64,000 nucleotides of DNA from Nodosilinea sp. FACHB-141 (GCF_014696135.1 NZ_JACJPP010000011.1:310001-374000); one strand, 5' to 3'. Shown: positions 28,026-38,037, counted from the stretch's first letter. Numbers and translations: made by a program. Notes: generated from the sequence alone by a model not told the origin.

Positions 28026-30677
28026 TTAGACCAACGTCTCTAGCAGCTGTGCCTTAGCACTTGCCAACGCCTCCGGCAGCTTGCTGGCATCGCGCCCGCC
28101 CGCTTGGGCCAGATTGGGCCGCCCGCCACCGCCGCCGCCAGTGAGCTTGGCGATGCCGCCGATGAACTTGCCCGCTTGGAGCTTTTGCTCAATCACTTCT
28201 GAGCTGAAAGCGGCAACCAGGCTAACTTTCTCGGGTTCGGGCACGGAGCCCAGCACCACAGCCCCAGCTCCCAGCTTTTGCAGCAGGCGCTCGGCGGCGG
28301 TTTTGAGGGCTTCGGCGCTGACCCCTTCAAGCTCAGCCACGATGACTTTGAGAGAGCCCACGGCTTCGGCACTATCGAGCAGCTGGTCAGACTTCAGCAC
28401 CGCCAGTTCAGACTTCAGTGCCTCTAGCTCTTTTTGGGCGGTCTTGAGGTCGGTTTGCAGGGTGGTGACGCGATCGCTCAGCTCCTCGGGCTTGGCTTTA
28501 AAGCGATCGCTCAGATCCCGCACCACGGCGTCGCGCACGTTCAGGTACTCCAGCACAGCGGGGCCAGCGACGGCCTCAATGCGGCGGGTGCCTGAGGCCA
28601 CCCCGGCCTCGGAGATGATTTTGAACAGACCAATTTCAGCGGTGTTGCTGACGTGGGTGCCGCCGCACAGCTCCATCGACACGCCGGGGAAGTCGATGAC
28701 GCGCACCTCGGCGCTGTACTTTTCGCCAAACATGGCGATCGCGCCCTTAGCCTTCGCTTCTTCCAGCGCCATCACAGTGATCTCCCCCTGGTGCCCCTCG
28801 GCGATCCAGCTGTTCACCTGTTCTTCGACCTGCTGCACCTCGTCAGCCGTCAGCGCACGGGGGCAGTTGAAGTCAAACCGCAGGCGATCGAAGGCGACCA
28901 GAGAACCGGCCTGGGAAATATCGGGGTCTACCAGCTTTTTCAGCGCCGCTTGCAGCAGGTGGGTGGCGGTGTGGTTGGCTTGGGCGCGGCGACGGCAGGC
29001 GCGATCGATTTGCGCGGTGACCTGATCGCCAACGCTTAGCGAACCCCGCTCGACCCGGCCGAAGTGGACGAAGAAATCGCCGTCTTTTTTAACATCGTGG
29101 ACGCGGATCAGCAGATCATCGCCCGACAGGTAGCCGCGATCGCCCACCTGACCGCCCGACTCGGCGTAGAACGGGGTCTGGTTGAGCACCACTTGGGCTT
29201 CCTGCCCCGCCTCAATCTGCTCCACCGACTTTCCGCCGACTAACAGCGCTTCAACTTTGCTGGCGCTGGTGGTGTCTTTGTAGCCCAAAAACTCAGTGGA
29301 GTGAATGTGCTCGGCTAAGGAATCGAGGCTACCCTGCACCGTCAGGTCGATGGTTTCGTGGGCGTCCTTCGAGCGCTGGCGCTGTTCTTCCATCGCCGTT
29401 TCAAACCCGGCCACATCCACCGATAGCCCCTGTTCCTCAGCGATTTCCTGGGTCAGCTCTAGGGGGAAGCCGTAGGTGTCGTAGAGCACGAAGGCATCGG
29501 TACCAGCAATTTGCTTGGTTTCAGACTGACTTTCTCGGTTGAGCAGGTCGGTCAGCAGCTTTTCGCCCCGCTCTAGGGTTTCCAGAAAGCGGGCTTCTTC
29601 GCGATCGAGTTCGGCTTTGATCACCGTCTCGCGCTGCCGAGTATTAGGGAAGGGTTCCTCCGCTAGCTGAATGGCACTCTCAGCTACCTTGCTAATAAAC
29701 GCCCCCTCAATGCCAATCAGCCGCCCGTGGCGCACCACCCGACGAATCAGCCGCCGCAGAATGTAGCCCCGCCCTACGTTAGAGGCGGTAATGCCATCGG
29801 CAATCATGTGGACGACAGCTCGCACGTGGTCACCAATCACCTTCAGCGAAACCTTGGTTTTCTCGTCAGATTTGCTGTAATCAAGCCCCGCTAATTCTGC
29901 CGCTGTCTTGATGATGGGCAAAATCAGGTCGGTCTCGTAATTGTTGGGCACCTGCTGCAAAATTTGGGCCATGCGCTCTAGGCCCAGGCCGGTGTCAATG
30001 TTCTGGTTTTGCAGCGGAGTCAGGTTGCCCTCGGCATCCCGGTTGTACTGCATAAACACCAGGTTGTAGAACTCGATGAACCGCGAGTCGTCTTCCAGGT
30101 CGATGTGATCGTCGCCCAGCTCGGGGTGGAAGTCGTAGTAGATCTCCGAGCAGGGGCCGCAGGGGCCGGTGGGGCCAGAGGTCCAGAAGTTGTCAGCCTC
30201 ATCCATTCGCTGAATGCGGTGGGCAGGAATGCCGATCTGGTCGCGCCAGATGGCAAAGGCGTCGTCGTCTTCGCGAAAGACGCTTACCACCAGACGCTCG
30301 GCGGGAAGGTTGAACACTTTGGTAGAAAGCTCCCACGCCCAGGCGATCGCCTGCTCCTTGAAGTAGTCGCCAAAGCTAAAGTTGCCCAGCATCTCAAAGA
30401 AGGTGTGATGGCGCGCCGTGCGGCCCACGTTCTCAATGTCGTTGGTGCGAATGCACTTTTGTGAGGTGGTGGCGCGATCGACATCCGCCGGGCGCTGACC
30501 GAGGAAGATCGGCTTGAAGGGCAGCATGCCGGCAATGGTGAGCAGCACCGTGGGGTCTTCGGGCACCAGGGATGCGCTCGGTTTAATGGCGTGCCCCCGC
30601 GCCGCATAAAACTCCAGAAACGTCTGGCGAATCTCTGCGCCGGTCATCGTAGTGGAAGAGGTGGGGGACTTTGCCAT
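28026..30677 (-). CDS. alaS: Alanyl-tRNA synthetase
   Basis: 883 residues, full length. Class II catalytic core ([34 protein letters not shown]), editing domain with Zn ligands HTATHLL and CGGTHV, and the C-Ala domain containing [15 protein letters not shown]. The start ATG at 30675-30677 gives [10 protein letters not shown] before the core. Its 3' end lies 38 bases before the ppk2 start, same strand. Confidence 0.97.
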   Translation of the reverse strand: MAKSPTSSTTMTGAEIRQTFLEFYAARGHAIKPSASLVPEDPTVLLTIAGMLPFKPIFLGQRPADVDRATTSQKCIRTNDIENVGRTARHHTFFEMLGNFSFGDYFKEQAIAWAWELSTKVFNLPAERLVVSVFREDDDAFAIWRDQIGIPAHRIQRMDEADNFWTSGPTGPCGPCSEIYYDFHPELGDDHIDLEDDSRFIEFYNLVFMQYNRDAEGNLTPLQNQNIDTGLGLERMAQILQQVPNNYETDLILPIIKTAAELAGLDYSKSDEKTKVSLKVIGDHVRAVVHMIADGITASNVGRGYILRRLIRRVVRHGRLIGIEGAFISKVAESAIQLAEEPFPNTRQRETVIKAELDREEARFLETLERGEKLLTDLLNRESQSETKQIAGTDAFVLYDTYGFPLELTQEIAEEQGLSVDVAGFETAMEEQRQRSKDAHETIDLTVQGSLDSLAEHIHSTEFLGYKDTTSASKVEALLVGGKSVEQIEAGQEAQVVLNQTPFYAESGGQVGDRGYLSGDDLLIRVHDVKKDGDFFVHFGRVERGSLSVGDQVTAQIDRACRRRAQANHTATHLLQAALKKLVDPDISQAGSLVAFDRLRFDFNCPRALTADEVQQVEEQVNSWIAEGHQGEITVMALEEAKAKGAIAMFGEKYSAEVRVIDFPGVSMELCGGTHVSNTAEIGLFKIISEAGVASGTRRIEAVAGPAVLEYLNVRDAVVRDLSDRFKAKPEELSDRVTTLQTDLKTAQKELEALKSELAVLKSDQLLDSAEAVGSLKVIVAELEGVSAEALKTAAERLLQKLGAGAVVLGSVPEPEKVSLVAAFSSEVIEQKLQAGKFIGGIAKLTGGGGGGRPNLAQAGGRDASKLPEALASAKAQLLETLV

Positions 30678-31015
30678 GGAACGGGGGAAGGGGTGGATGG
30701 GTAAGGGGGTGGATGGGTAGGCGAGTCAGGGAAGCAACCGTAGGGTGCATCCGCAACGCGATGCACGGCCCTGGGAGCTTATAAATATCCCAAACTTCTA
30801 TTTTGACCGATGATTGCAGATTGCGAAGCTAACTGGGTCAGATATTTGTGCAGAAGGGCGCGATCGCATCAATCTCGGTATCGGTGGCCCTCAGTCGAGT
30901 GGACTGAGGGCGCATTCCTGGGCAGCGGTTGCGATCGCCAGGGCGTGAGGGGTACGGGGTAGAGCAAACGCCCTATGCGAAAATCTTGGCGTGATCAACC
31001 TATAGACCAGGGATT
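30678..31015. other. Intergenic region with G-rich direct repeats
   Basis: GGGGTGGATGGGTA occurs at 30690-30703 and 30707-30720, just upstream of alaS. A second G-rich block lies near 30900. No gene. Divergent control region for alaS and the acylphosphatase gene. Confidence 0.6.
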
Positions 31016-31288
31016 ATGGAACAAATTCGAGCGGTGATTCGTGGGACTGTGCAGGGAGTTGGGTTTCGCTATCACACCTGCCAGACAGCCCAACAGCTAA
31101 AGGTTAAGGGCTTTGTACGCAACCAGCCAGATGGCACCGTTGAAATTGTGGCAATGGGTACCAGCGACCAGCTCAAGGCTCTACTGCACTGGGCTCATCA
31201 AGGACCAGTGGGTGCCCGAGTTACTGGGGTAGAGACTGAACCTTATACAGGATCAGCTCATTTTGATAGCTTCACCATTGAGCGCTAG
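31016..31288 (+). CDS. acyP: Acylphosphatase
   Basis: 90 residues, normal length. Hydrolyses acyl phosphates such as carbamoyl phosphate. Phosphate-binding loop GTVQGVGFRYHT with catalytic Arg, and catalytic Asn in VRNQPDGTVE. Confidence 0.93.
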   Translation: MEQIRAVIRGTVQGVGFRYHTCQTAQQLKVKGFVRNQPDGTVEIVAMGTSDQLKALLHWAHQGPVGARVTGVETEPYTGSAHFDSFTIER

Positions 31289-31324
31289 CCGCTGTGTCTA
31301 ATGTAATGAATCAAAAGCAGCGCC

Positions 31325-31412
31325 GAGCGCCCGTAGCTCCAGCCCCAGCAGCGGAATGCCTGTAATGTAAGCCAGGCCAATGGTCATACCAATGTTGATC
31401 ATCACCTGAAAC
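31325..31412 (-). pseudogene. Degraded fragment of a rodA/ftsW-like gene
   Basis: Read on the minus strand it encodes FQVMINIGMTIGLAYITGI then PLLGLELRAL, almost the same as FQVVVNIGMTIGLAPITGI-PLPWLSYGRSAL of the intact rodA at 34480-35739. Base identity is clearly high over about 85 bases. Weaker similarity may continue to about 31300. It has no start, stop or remaining domain, so it is a remnant of a second copy. Confidence 0.75.
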
Positions 31413-31746
31413 TGTGTAGCTGATGGCAGTAGTTGACGTCTGTCAGCTACGGGTTGCTCTCTAAACCTGCGTCAAAGCGATCGCCGCCTCTCCACCCGTG
31501 CGATCTACCCCTATAGATTCTTTTATCTACCTCCATAGTTTCATCAAGGTCGTCGCTGAGCTTGATAGGGTGACAGTGAATTCAAACGGTAGCAAAGAGC
31601 AGCTAGAAACCCCTTTCCTAGACCTCTGTATCGTTTCGCTCTTGAGGTGAGAAGAAGTTAGTTTTGTTTCGAATTCATAACAATTACTGACACCATCATC
31701 AATCAAAAGCATTACTCAAAAATCATCAACAAAATCAGGAGTCTCT
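31413..31746. other. Promoter region of the glycine-zipper operon
   Basis: No gene seen. The right half (31640-31740) is AT-rich; AGGAG stands before the ATG at 31747. A minus-strand open frame here has no recognisable product. Confidence 0.4.
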
Positions 31747-32829
31747 ATGAATAGCGATCGACAAGTCACAATCCAAAATCAGACTGATGCTGAGTCCGTC
31801 AGCCCTGCAACAAGTTTTTCACCCACCGTCAAGGTTCACGGTGAAGTGCCCCCAACCAACGTCTATGAGGTAGAGGCTAAACCCGCGATCGACGCCGAAG
31901 TCAAAACCGAAGTGAAACCAGAGCAGAGCCCACCCCAACCAACCCAGGAGAGTCAGTCTAACCCAACGCTGACCCGGTTATTGGTTGGTGGCCTAGTAGG
32001 CGGAACCCTAGGCACACTGGCTGCTGCTTTGGCCAATCGCAAAACCTCTAAGGGCTTTGACCACAGTGCCCAAGGGGTAAGCCGCGCCTTTAAAACCATT
32101 GGTCAAGGCCTGAGCCAGGCTGCCCAAGGAGTCGGTGACGCCGCCAGGAGCGTGGGTGAGGGTGCAACTTACGCCGTAGTGGGCTCGGCCCAAGATGCCG
32201 CCCAGAGCATCACGACAGGCACCCAACAGGTGAAATCGACCACTGCCGACGTGGTGCATACCACGACTGAGAAGGTGAACCAAACGGTTAAAGGCGCAAC
32301 AGCGGGCATCACTGAAGCGGCTCAACAAGTAAAGACCACCGCGGCTGAAGCTGTTCACTCTACGACTGAGCAGATCAACCACACTGTTAAGGACATTGCT
32401 GAGGGCATCACTGAAGGGGCTCAACAAGCAAAGACCACTGCGGCTGAAGCCGTTCAACCTACGACCGAGCAGATTAACCAAACCGTTAAGGACATTGCTC
32501 AGGGCACTCAGCGCCCGATGTCTAATGATTCAACGGTTGAACAACCCGTTTTAGTGGGTAATCAAGCCGTCATGGGTTCTACCTCAGAGATGGCTGATAT
32601 TTTAGCGGTTGATGAACCTGCTTCAGAAATGAGTGATGTATTAGATGTCATTGAGGCAGAGACTGTCAATCTTGACGACTGGAAATCAGAGGCTGAAATT
32701 CAAAGCGGTGTAGACGATTCCACCTCAGCCAACAAATTTGTTCAAGAAGAAATTACGATTTCTCCCCAGCCCTCTGCCTCTCTAGGGTTTGAGGCCACTC
32801 GCCCCAATGAGAAGCCAAGGAGAAAATAA
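31747..32829 (+). CDS. Glycine-zipper protein with LEA-like 33-residue repeats
   Basis: 360 residues, no family recognised with certainty. Layout: Pro/Glu/Thr-rich disordered start (1-75), a glycine-zipper hydrophobic segment (LLVGGLVGGTLGTLAAALA, about 78-96), then an Ala/Thr/Gln-rich amphipathic region. Three repeats of 33 residues begin at residues 160, 193 and 226 (QQVKSTTAD, QQVKTTAAEA, QQAKTTAAEA), a multiple of the 11-residue period seen in LEA group 3 proteins. C-terminus acidic. Strong start signal AGGAG. Its stop TAA overlaps the next ATG (TAATG), so the two are co-translated. Possible role at membranes or in stress is inference. Confidence 0.7.
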   Translation: MNSDRQVTIQNQTDAESVSPATSFSPTVKVHGEVPPTNVYEVEAKPAIDAEVKTEVKPEQSPPQPTQESQSNPTLTRLLVGGLVGGTLGTLAAALANRKTSKGFDHSAQGVSRAFKTIGQGLSQAAQGVGDAARSVGEGATYAVVGSAQDAAQSITTGTQQVKSTTADVVHTTTEKVNQTVKGATAGITEAAQQVKTTAAEAVHSTTEQINHTVKDIAEGITEGAQQAKTTAAEAVQPTTEQINQTVKDIAQGTQRPMSNDSTVEQPVLVGNQAVMGSTSEMADILAVDEPASEMSDVLDVIEAETVNLDDWKSEAEIQSGVDDSTSANKFVQEEITISPQPSASLGFEATRPNEKPRRK

Positions 32830-33389
32830 TGTCTACACCTAACGATGAAACCGTCACTACCAGGAACGGGAATCAAATTTCTCCAACGGTCGAGGATGAG
32901 TCTGATTCCTCTGAGCGAAATGTCGGTCCTAACAGTCAGGCGTTTACTAAGGTGGCCATTGGGGCTTTGATAGGGGCCACCCTAGGGGGTATTGCCGGCG
33001 CCTTGACCAACAGAAGCGTTGTCGATCGCATTAACACCTCTGTGCGGGGAGTTGGCAATACCGTTAGAAAAACGACTGCTGGAATTGACGAAACCGTTAA
33101 AGGCGTGGGCGATGCGGTCCAAAGTGTTGCGGTTGGGGTCAATACGACCGCCAAGGAGATCAACGAAGCGGTGCGAGAAACAGCTGAGGGTATTAGCGGA
33201 ACTGTAAAAAGTACCGTTCATACTGTGCAAAACACCGCTGATGAGGTTCAGGAGACGGTTGGCAGTACGGTGAACACCGTTAAGAGCGTAGTGGAGGAAA
33301 CCACTGCGTCTGCCAATCTGGCACCGGAGGCCGAGCAAGCGACGCTCTATAAGCTAGTTCCTGTTACTGGCAATAAACCCAATGCCTAA
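32829..33389 (+). CDS. Second glycine-zipper protein, paralogue of the gene upstream
   Basis: 186 residues. Same plan as its neighbour but shorter: acidic disordered start, glycine zipper IGALIGATLGGIAGALTNR (about 38-58), then Thr/Val/Asn-rich amphipathic repeats of about 11 residues (TVRKTTAGIDETVKGVGDA and similar). It recalls the YtxH/GvpP group of small stress proteins but no clear domain is visible. ATG overlaps the upstream stop. Confidence 0.7.
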   Translation: MSTPNDETVTTRNGNQISPTVEDESDSSERNVGPNSQAFTKVAIGALIGATLGGIAGALTNRSVVDRINTSVRGVGNTVRKTTAGIDETVKGVGDAVQSVAVGVNTTAKEINEAVRETAEGISGTVKSTVHTVQNTADEVQETVGSTVNTVKSVVEETTASANLAPEAEQATLYKLVPVTGNKPNA

Positions 33390-33445
33390 CTTCGAGCAAC
33401 AAAGGGCACCCCAATGAACCCTATCGGCACGGCAGGACGTCGATT

Positions 33446-34324
33446 ATGAGCTGGCTATCTCGACTGTTGATCAGAAAAAAAGTGCCAATCTGTCAGCCGA
33501 CGACAGCCTCGCCGGTTTCCCCAAGCCCACCACCGGAGTCGATGGCTCAGGTGGTGGTTGAGGAAACCATTATGGCGGTGGCGAAATGGTTGATCAGCCT
33601 GGCAAATCGCACCTTCGAAACGCAAGCAACCTCGCCAAAACCAGAGCCTCCCCCGCCGGCCGACCCAGCTGAGGAGCAGGTGGCCAATGCCGAGGCTCCA
33701 CCACTGGAAGAGACCAACCAAGCGAGTGTGGTAGACCAGCTGCTGGCAAAATTTAGCGTTTTGATTGAGGAAGCTTGCGATCGCACCCAGTCAATTGCCC
33801 TGCTTGAAAGCCGCCTTCAGGAGCTTGAATCTGCTCGGCAAGGCACTCCAGATTGGCAAGACTCTATTCAACTTCTCAATCAGGCGGTGGTCAAACTTGA
33901 TGGCCGCCTCAGCCAAGTCGAGAAGATATTGCAACAGGTTGACCTGGGCACGATTTCAGAGACTTTAGCAATCTCTCTAGAAAACGAGTCCCACCTTCAG
34001 CAGTGGGCCCAAACCTCGACCCAGCAAATGGCTGAATTTAGCGTTCGCTTAGACACCATCGAAACCGCTGCTGAAACAACCGAGGAGCAGCACCGCGCCA
34101 ATCTGCATAAAATCTTTCAGGTAATTCAACCTACCATCCAACAAACAACGGCTCTTGAAGGGCGTGTTTCCTATTTGGAGAAAGTAGTCACTCAATTGAG
34201 ACTGGTGCCTAAGTTCGTAGAGAGCAACCACCGCTCCATTACTACCCTGCAAAATTACCTTAAGCAGGTTGAGAGCAACTCAGTTTCAATCGGAAACGGG
34301 AACGGTGGCCAAAAAGGACTGTAG
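33446..34324 (+). CDS. Coiled-coil protein of unknown function
   Basis: 292 residues. Basic amphipathic start (MSWLSRLLIRKKVP), a Pro-rich disordered segment (PSPPPES, PKPEPPPPADP), then long coiled coils from about residue 95 (LLAKFSVLIEEACDR, LESRLQELES, LEGRVSYLEKVVTQL). Gly/Asn-rich tail. It follows the two glycine-zipper genes after 56 bases and is probably in their operon. No function is known. Confidence 0.65.
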   Translation: MSWLSRLLIRKKVPICQPTTASPVSPSPPPESMAQVVVEETIMAVAKWLISLANRTFETQATSPKPEPPPPADPAEEQVANAEAPPLEETNQASVVDQLLAKFSVLIEEACDRTQSIALLESRLQELESARQGTPDWQDSIQLLNQAVVKLDGRLSQVEKILQQVDLGTISETLAISLENESHLQQWAQTSTQQMAEFSVRLDTIETAAETTEEQHRANLHKIFQVIQPTIQQTTALEGRVSYLEKVVTQLRLVPKFVESNHRSITTLQNYLKQVESNSVSIGNGNGGQKGL

Positions 34325-34479
34325 GTAAACCAGCTAGACCAACTCATGCTTGAGAGCCCCATAGAGACGGTTCCACAATCTGCCGCTTCTTACAGAACTG
34401 AGCGGTCCCTCGGTCGCTAGGTTCAGCGCTGATAGGGTTCGTCTGGCAAGGGTGAAGGTGGAGAATTTAGGCGATCGCC

Positions 34480-35739
34480 CTAATCTGTAAACTTCAGGCG
34501 ATGGCGAAAGTTTGCCACTGACTCCACCATGCCTAGGGCAATAAAGTTTGTCAGAAGTGCCGATCGCCCGTAGCTCAGCCAGGGCAGCGGAATGCCGGTA
34601 ATGGGCGCCAGACCAATGGTCATACCAATGTTGACCACCACCTGAAACGTAATCATTGACAACACCCCAATTGCTAGGAGTGAACCAAAGTCGTCTTTAG
34701 CGTTTTGGGCAATAATCACCAAGCGATAGCAAACTAGCCAGTAGGTGAGAATTACCACCATCGACCCCACAAAACCCCACTCTTCGCCCACCGCCGAAAA
34801 GATAAAGTCGGTGTGCTGCTCAGGAATAAAGTTGAGCTGAGTTTGGGTGCCGTTGCCCAAACCCTGGCCCCAGAGCTTACCCGCCCCAATGGCAATGCGC
34901 GACTGAATCAGGTGGTAGCCACCCCCCAGCGGATCTTTGTGCGGGTCGAGAAATAACACCAGACGATCTTTCTGGTAGTCCTGCAACAGGCCCCACAGCA
35001 CGTCGCCCAGTTTGCCTGCAATCAGGTTCACCGCCGTGGCGACCACGGTGCTAAACCAGCGCCAGGGCAGCGTAAACCAAGCAGTCAGCCCCATAGCCAA
35101 ACTCCACACCAGCCAGCCAGGTAGCACCAGGTGAAACATAATCGCCGCCACTAAGGGCGACACAAATAGCACCAACCAGCCGGGGTTGCAGTTGGCCCAG
35201 TAGAGCATGCCTAGGGTAATCGCCCCAAACACCAGCGAAGTCCCTAGGTCAGGTTGAACGAAGACAAGTACCCACGGCAGCACAATGACGGCGATCGCAC
35301 TGCCAACTCCCCAAAGCGTGGAGGCGTCGCGGCGGCTGAGCATTGCCGCCAGGGTAATAATGATGCTCAGCTTGGCAAACTCTGAAGGCTGCACGTAGAA
35401 GCCGCCCAGGGCAATCCAGCTCTGGGCACCGCCGCCCACGGTGCCGATAAACATCACCGCCACCAGCAGCAGATTGACGATGCCGTAGATAATCCACTGC
35501 CAGTTGAGCAGGTGCTCGTAGCGACTGCGGGACACCCACAGGGCAATGCTCAGGCCAATCAGTCCCAGCACGCCATGGTTCAATCCATAGTTGCCGTCAA
35601 CTGTGTTGCGCTGAATGCTATGAATGACAACCGCCCCAAAAGCCGTGAGCGCCACGGGCAGCGCCACCAGCACCCAATCGATGCCCTGCCAGCCTACCGC
35701 CAGCGATCGCCACTGCTTTTGCGCATCGGTTAAAAACAT
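34480..35739 (-). CDS. rodA: Peptidoglycan polymerase RodA (SEDS family)
   Basis: 419 residues with about ten membrane helices. Glycosyltransferase for elongation-mode wall synthesis, working with a class B PBP. Motifs: QPSEFAKLSIII, VFVQPDLGTSLVFGAI, IPEQHTDFIFSAVGEEWGF and the C-terminal GMTIGLAPITGIPLPWLSYG. Starts ATG at 35739. A remnant copy of its 3' part lies at 31325-31412. Confidence 0.95.
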   Translation of the reverse strand: MFLTDAQKQWRSLAVGWQGIDWVLVALPVALTAFGAVVIHSIQRNTVDGNYGLNHGVLGLIGLSIALWVSRSRYEHLLNWQWIIYGIVNLLLVAVMFIGTVGGGAQSWIALGGFYVQPSEFAKLSIIITLAAMLSRRDASTLWGVGSAIAVIVLPWVLVFVQPDLGTSLVFGAITLGMLYWANCNPGWLVLFVSPLVAAIMFHLVLPGWLVWSLAMGLTAWFTLPWRWFSTVVATAVNLIAGKLGDVLWGLLQDYQKDRLVLFLDPHKDPLGGGYHLIQSRIAIGAGKLWGQGLGNGTQTQLNFIPEQHTDFIFSAVGEEWGFVGSMVVILTYWLVCYRLVIIAQNAKDDFGSLLAIGVLSMITFQVVVNIGMTIGLAPITGIPLPWLSYGRSALLTNFIALGMVESVANFRHRLKFTD

Positions 35740-35790
35740 TGCCGTTGCCTACCAGTTCGCCCAATTGATTATGCCAAGAACAAGCGGCAG

Positions 35791-35845
35791 AAGGTGCAAG
35801 GCGTAGGGTTCAAGGGACGACCTTAAACCCTATACCTTGCACCCT
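35791..35845. repeat. Imperfect inverted repeat between rodA and mrp
   Basis: AAGGTGCAAGGCGTAGGG and following bases (35791-35815) pair with CCTTAAACCCTATACC and on (35821-35845), with a 5-base loop. The units GGTTCAAGG and GGTTTAGGG-like are those of the 20891-20937 hairpin. Both adjacent genes are on the minus strand. Confidence 0.7.
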
Positions 35846-35855
35846 AAACCCCAAC

Positions 35856-36920
35856 CTAAGACGCCAACGCCGCCACAGACACCCGAGCCGCCACCTGCTG
35901 GGCCATAGCTCGCAGCGCCTTAGCGCTCTCGGACTCAGGGTGCTGCACCACAATGGGTATGCCCTGGTCGCCGCCCTCGCGCACCGCCATCTCCAGCGGA
36001 ATGCAGCCCAGCACCGGCAGGTCTAGCTCTTTAGACAGCAGCTCGCCGCCGCCAGAGCCAAAGATGTCGTAGCGCTTGTCGGGCGCGTCGGGGGGAATAA
36101 ACACGCTCATGTTTTCGACAATGCCCAGCACCGGCACCTGGAGCTGCTGGAACATCTTCAGCCCTCGACGAGCGTCAGAAATAGCCACCGACTGAGGGGT
36201 AGAGACGATCACCGCTCCGGCCATGGGCACTGCCTGGGCCAGGGTGAGCTGGGCGTCGCCCGTGCCGGGGGGCAAATCCACAATTAAATAGTCCAACTCG
36301 CCCCACTCCACCTGGTAGAGAAACTGGCGAATAATGCCGTTGAGCATGGGGCCGCGCCAGATCACCGGCTGGTCGCGATCGATTAAGAAGCCCATCGACA
36401 CCATTTTGACGCCGTGGTTGAAGGCGGGCTCTAGCACTTCTCCCTGCTTGACCACCACCTGAGCCTCGGTCAGACCCATCATGATCGGCGCGTTGGGGCC
36501 ATAGATATCGGCGTCGATCAGGCCGACCTTTGAGCCCATTTGCGCCAGGGAAACGGCCAAGTTCACAGCTACGGTACTCTTGCCCACGCCGCCCTTGCCG
36601 CTAGAAACCGCAATGATATTTTTGACGCCGCCAATGCCGGTGCGATCGGGCAGGGCCTTTTGCTGGGGCGTCTCGGCGGTGACGTCTACCTTGACTGTTT
36701 CCACCCCCGGCAGCGATCGCACGGCTTTCTGACAGTCTTCAACGATGAACTCGCGCAGGGGGCAGGCGGGGGTAGTCAGCACCAGGGTGAAGCTGACAGT
36801 GCCGTCTGCAATCGCCACATTGCGGATCATATTGAGATCTACCAGGCTTTTTTGCAGCTCCGGGTCTTGCACCGGGCGCAGCACGTCTAAAACAGAAGCT
36901 TCGGAGAGGGTTGGGCTCAT
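35856..36920 (-). CDS. Mrp/ApbC-type Fe-S cluster carrier ATPase
   Basis: 354 residues. N-terminal MIP18/DUF59 domain (VLDVLRPVQDPELQKSLVDL, TTPACPLREF) then P-loop ATPase with ISSGKGGVGKSTVAVNLA-like VSSGKGGVGKSTVAVNL, LIDADIYGPN, YLIVDLPPGTGDAQLTL. Acts in Fe-S cluster assembly or transfer. The family's CxxC motif is not present near the C-terminus in this copy, which some members lack. Confidence 0.93.
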   Translation of the reverse strand: MSPTLSEASVLDVLRPVQDPELQKSLVDLNMIRNVAIADGTVSFTLVLTTPACPLREFIVEDCQKAVRSLPGVETVKVDVTAETPQQKALPDRTGIGGVKNIIAVSSGKGGVGKSTVAVNLAVSLAQMGSKVGLIDADIYGPNAPIMMGLTEAQVVVKQGEVLEPAFNHGVKMVSMGFLIDRDQPVIWRGPMLNGIIRQFLYQVEWGELDYLIVDLPPGTGDAQLTLAQAVPMAGAVIVSTPQSVAISDARRGLKMFQQLQVPVLGIVENMSVFIPPDAPDKRYDIFGSGGGELLSKELDLPVLGCIPLEMAVREGGDQGIPIVVQHPESESAKALRAMAQQVAARVSVAALAS

Positions 36921-37131
36921 GGAGTTGAGGGAGTGGCCAGCAAGTTAAAGAATGGACGACATCGACAGTAGACGGCTTTGAATCACCAACCCTAGTAAAC
37001 AATTGTTGGCGATCGGTAGAGTGGGCATTGCCCAACGCTGCTCATCTCGCACGTCACGAGATTAAGCAAACCATCCCCTATCTTAAGCTGCCCGGTCGCC
37101 CCTTGAGCACAAGTGCTTAGGGCAAGCGGTG

Positions 37132-37710
37132 CTACCAAACTTGAAAGCGAGAGTTGGGGCCGTTGAGCAGATTGGGGTGCTCAGCGGCTTCGGCCAAGGC
37201 CGAGGCCACCTTGGCGGCGTAGGGACGCAGCAGCGACCAGGCCAGGGGCGACAGCCACCCCCGTAGGGTGACTGAGTAAGAAATCTGAGTGCCCCGCACG
37301 GTGGATTTGAGGTGGTAGGTGACCCGCTCTTCCAGGCCGGGAATAGGTAATACCCGCACGCTCATCAGTTCATGGGGCTGCACCCGTTCTACAAAAATCT
37401 TGACAGGAATGGGACAAATTCTGGTGAATGCTCGGTAGATTAGCCCCGGCTTAGGTTTTAGCCCCTGGGGCGCATTGGTGCTGGTCAGCAACGGGTGCCA
37501 GGAAACATCAGCTAGGTTCATGATCGTCTGCCAGAGAGTCTCAACCGAGGCAGTGCTGACGATTAGATAAGACTTTTCCAGCTGCTGCTGCACCTGCACC
37601 CAGCGATGGATCAGGTGCAGGAGGGTCAAAAACGGGCGTGGAAAACGCCCGACGCTAAACATGGCGACGCCCTCCATCGCTGACCCGCCAGGCTGGAGCT
37701 TGGCGGCCAT
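37132..37710 (-). CDS. SRPBCC-fold (polyketide cyclase/START-like) protein
   Basis: 192 residues. From about residue 45 the pattern LIVSTASVETLWQTIMNLADVSWHP ... YHLKSTVRGTQISYSVTLRGW ... LRPYAAKVASALAEAAE fits a START/SRPBCC helix-grip fold that binds hydrophobic ligands. N-terminal 40 residues are poorly conserved in appearance, so a later start is possible (MEGVAMFSV). Ligand unknown. Confidence 0.7.
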   Translation of the reverse strand: MAAKLQPGGSAMEGVAMFSVGRFPRPFLTLLHLIHRWVQVQQQLEKSYLIVSTASVETLWQTIMNLADVSWHPLLTSTNAPQGLKPKPGLIYRAFTRICPIPVKIFVERVQPHELMSVRVLPIPGLEERVTYHLKSTVRGTQISYSVTLRGWLSPLAWSLLRPYAAKVASALAEAAEHPNLLNGPNSRFQVW

Positions 37711-37806
37711 AACAAGTTGAGGGGGCTGGCAAGACGATCATGGCGGGCGTTACGGGGGCAAAAAAAGCTGGGCTAGGCCGAATTGTCGTTACAGAACGTT
37801 GCGTTT

Positions 37807-38019
37807 CTAAACATTTTTCTCAACCTGGCGGATGAGGTTGGTGTTGGGTCGGGTTTCACGGTAGCGTGTGAAAACTGGGTACCGTGACATGGTGTTGCCT
37901 AAGGCCAAACTGCCTAGACGGCCATCGGGCAAATACAGGCAGCGGGAAAAATTGGATCCGCAAACCCTGTTTAGGCCATTCCACAGTGTGACATATTCGA
38001 CCCGGTGCCGACATAACAT
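37807..38019 (-). CDS. Possible small conserved protein upstream of hemF
   Basis: 70 codons from the ATG at 38019. The sequence is of protein-like composition: [19 protein letters not shown], then [19 protein letters not shown], then [19 protein letters not shown], ending VEKNV. It is not covered by any other gene and lies in an otherwise empty 327-base gap. No family recognised; real only if conserved elsewhere. Confidence 0.4.
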   Translation of the reverse strand: MLCRHRVEYVTLWNGLNRVCGSNFSRCLYLPDGRLGSLALGNTMSRYPVFTRYRETRPNTNLIRQVEKNV

Positions 38020-38037
38020 ATTGTTTTCTCCACGCCC

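Noticed and set aside
30009-30464. 151-codon frame opposite alaS
   Set aside because: Shadow of the conserved alaS coding frame.
35249-35539. 96-codon minus-strand frame inside rodA
   Set aside because: Out-of-frame shadow of rodA.
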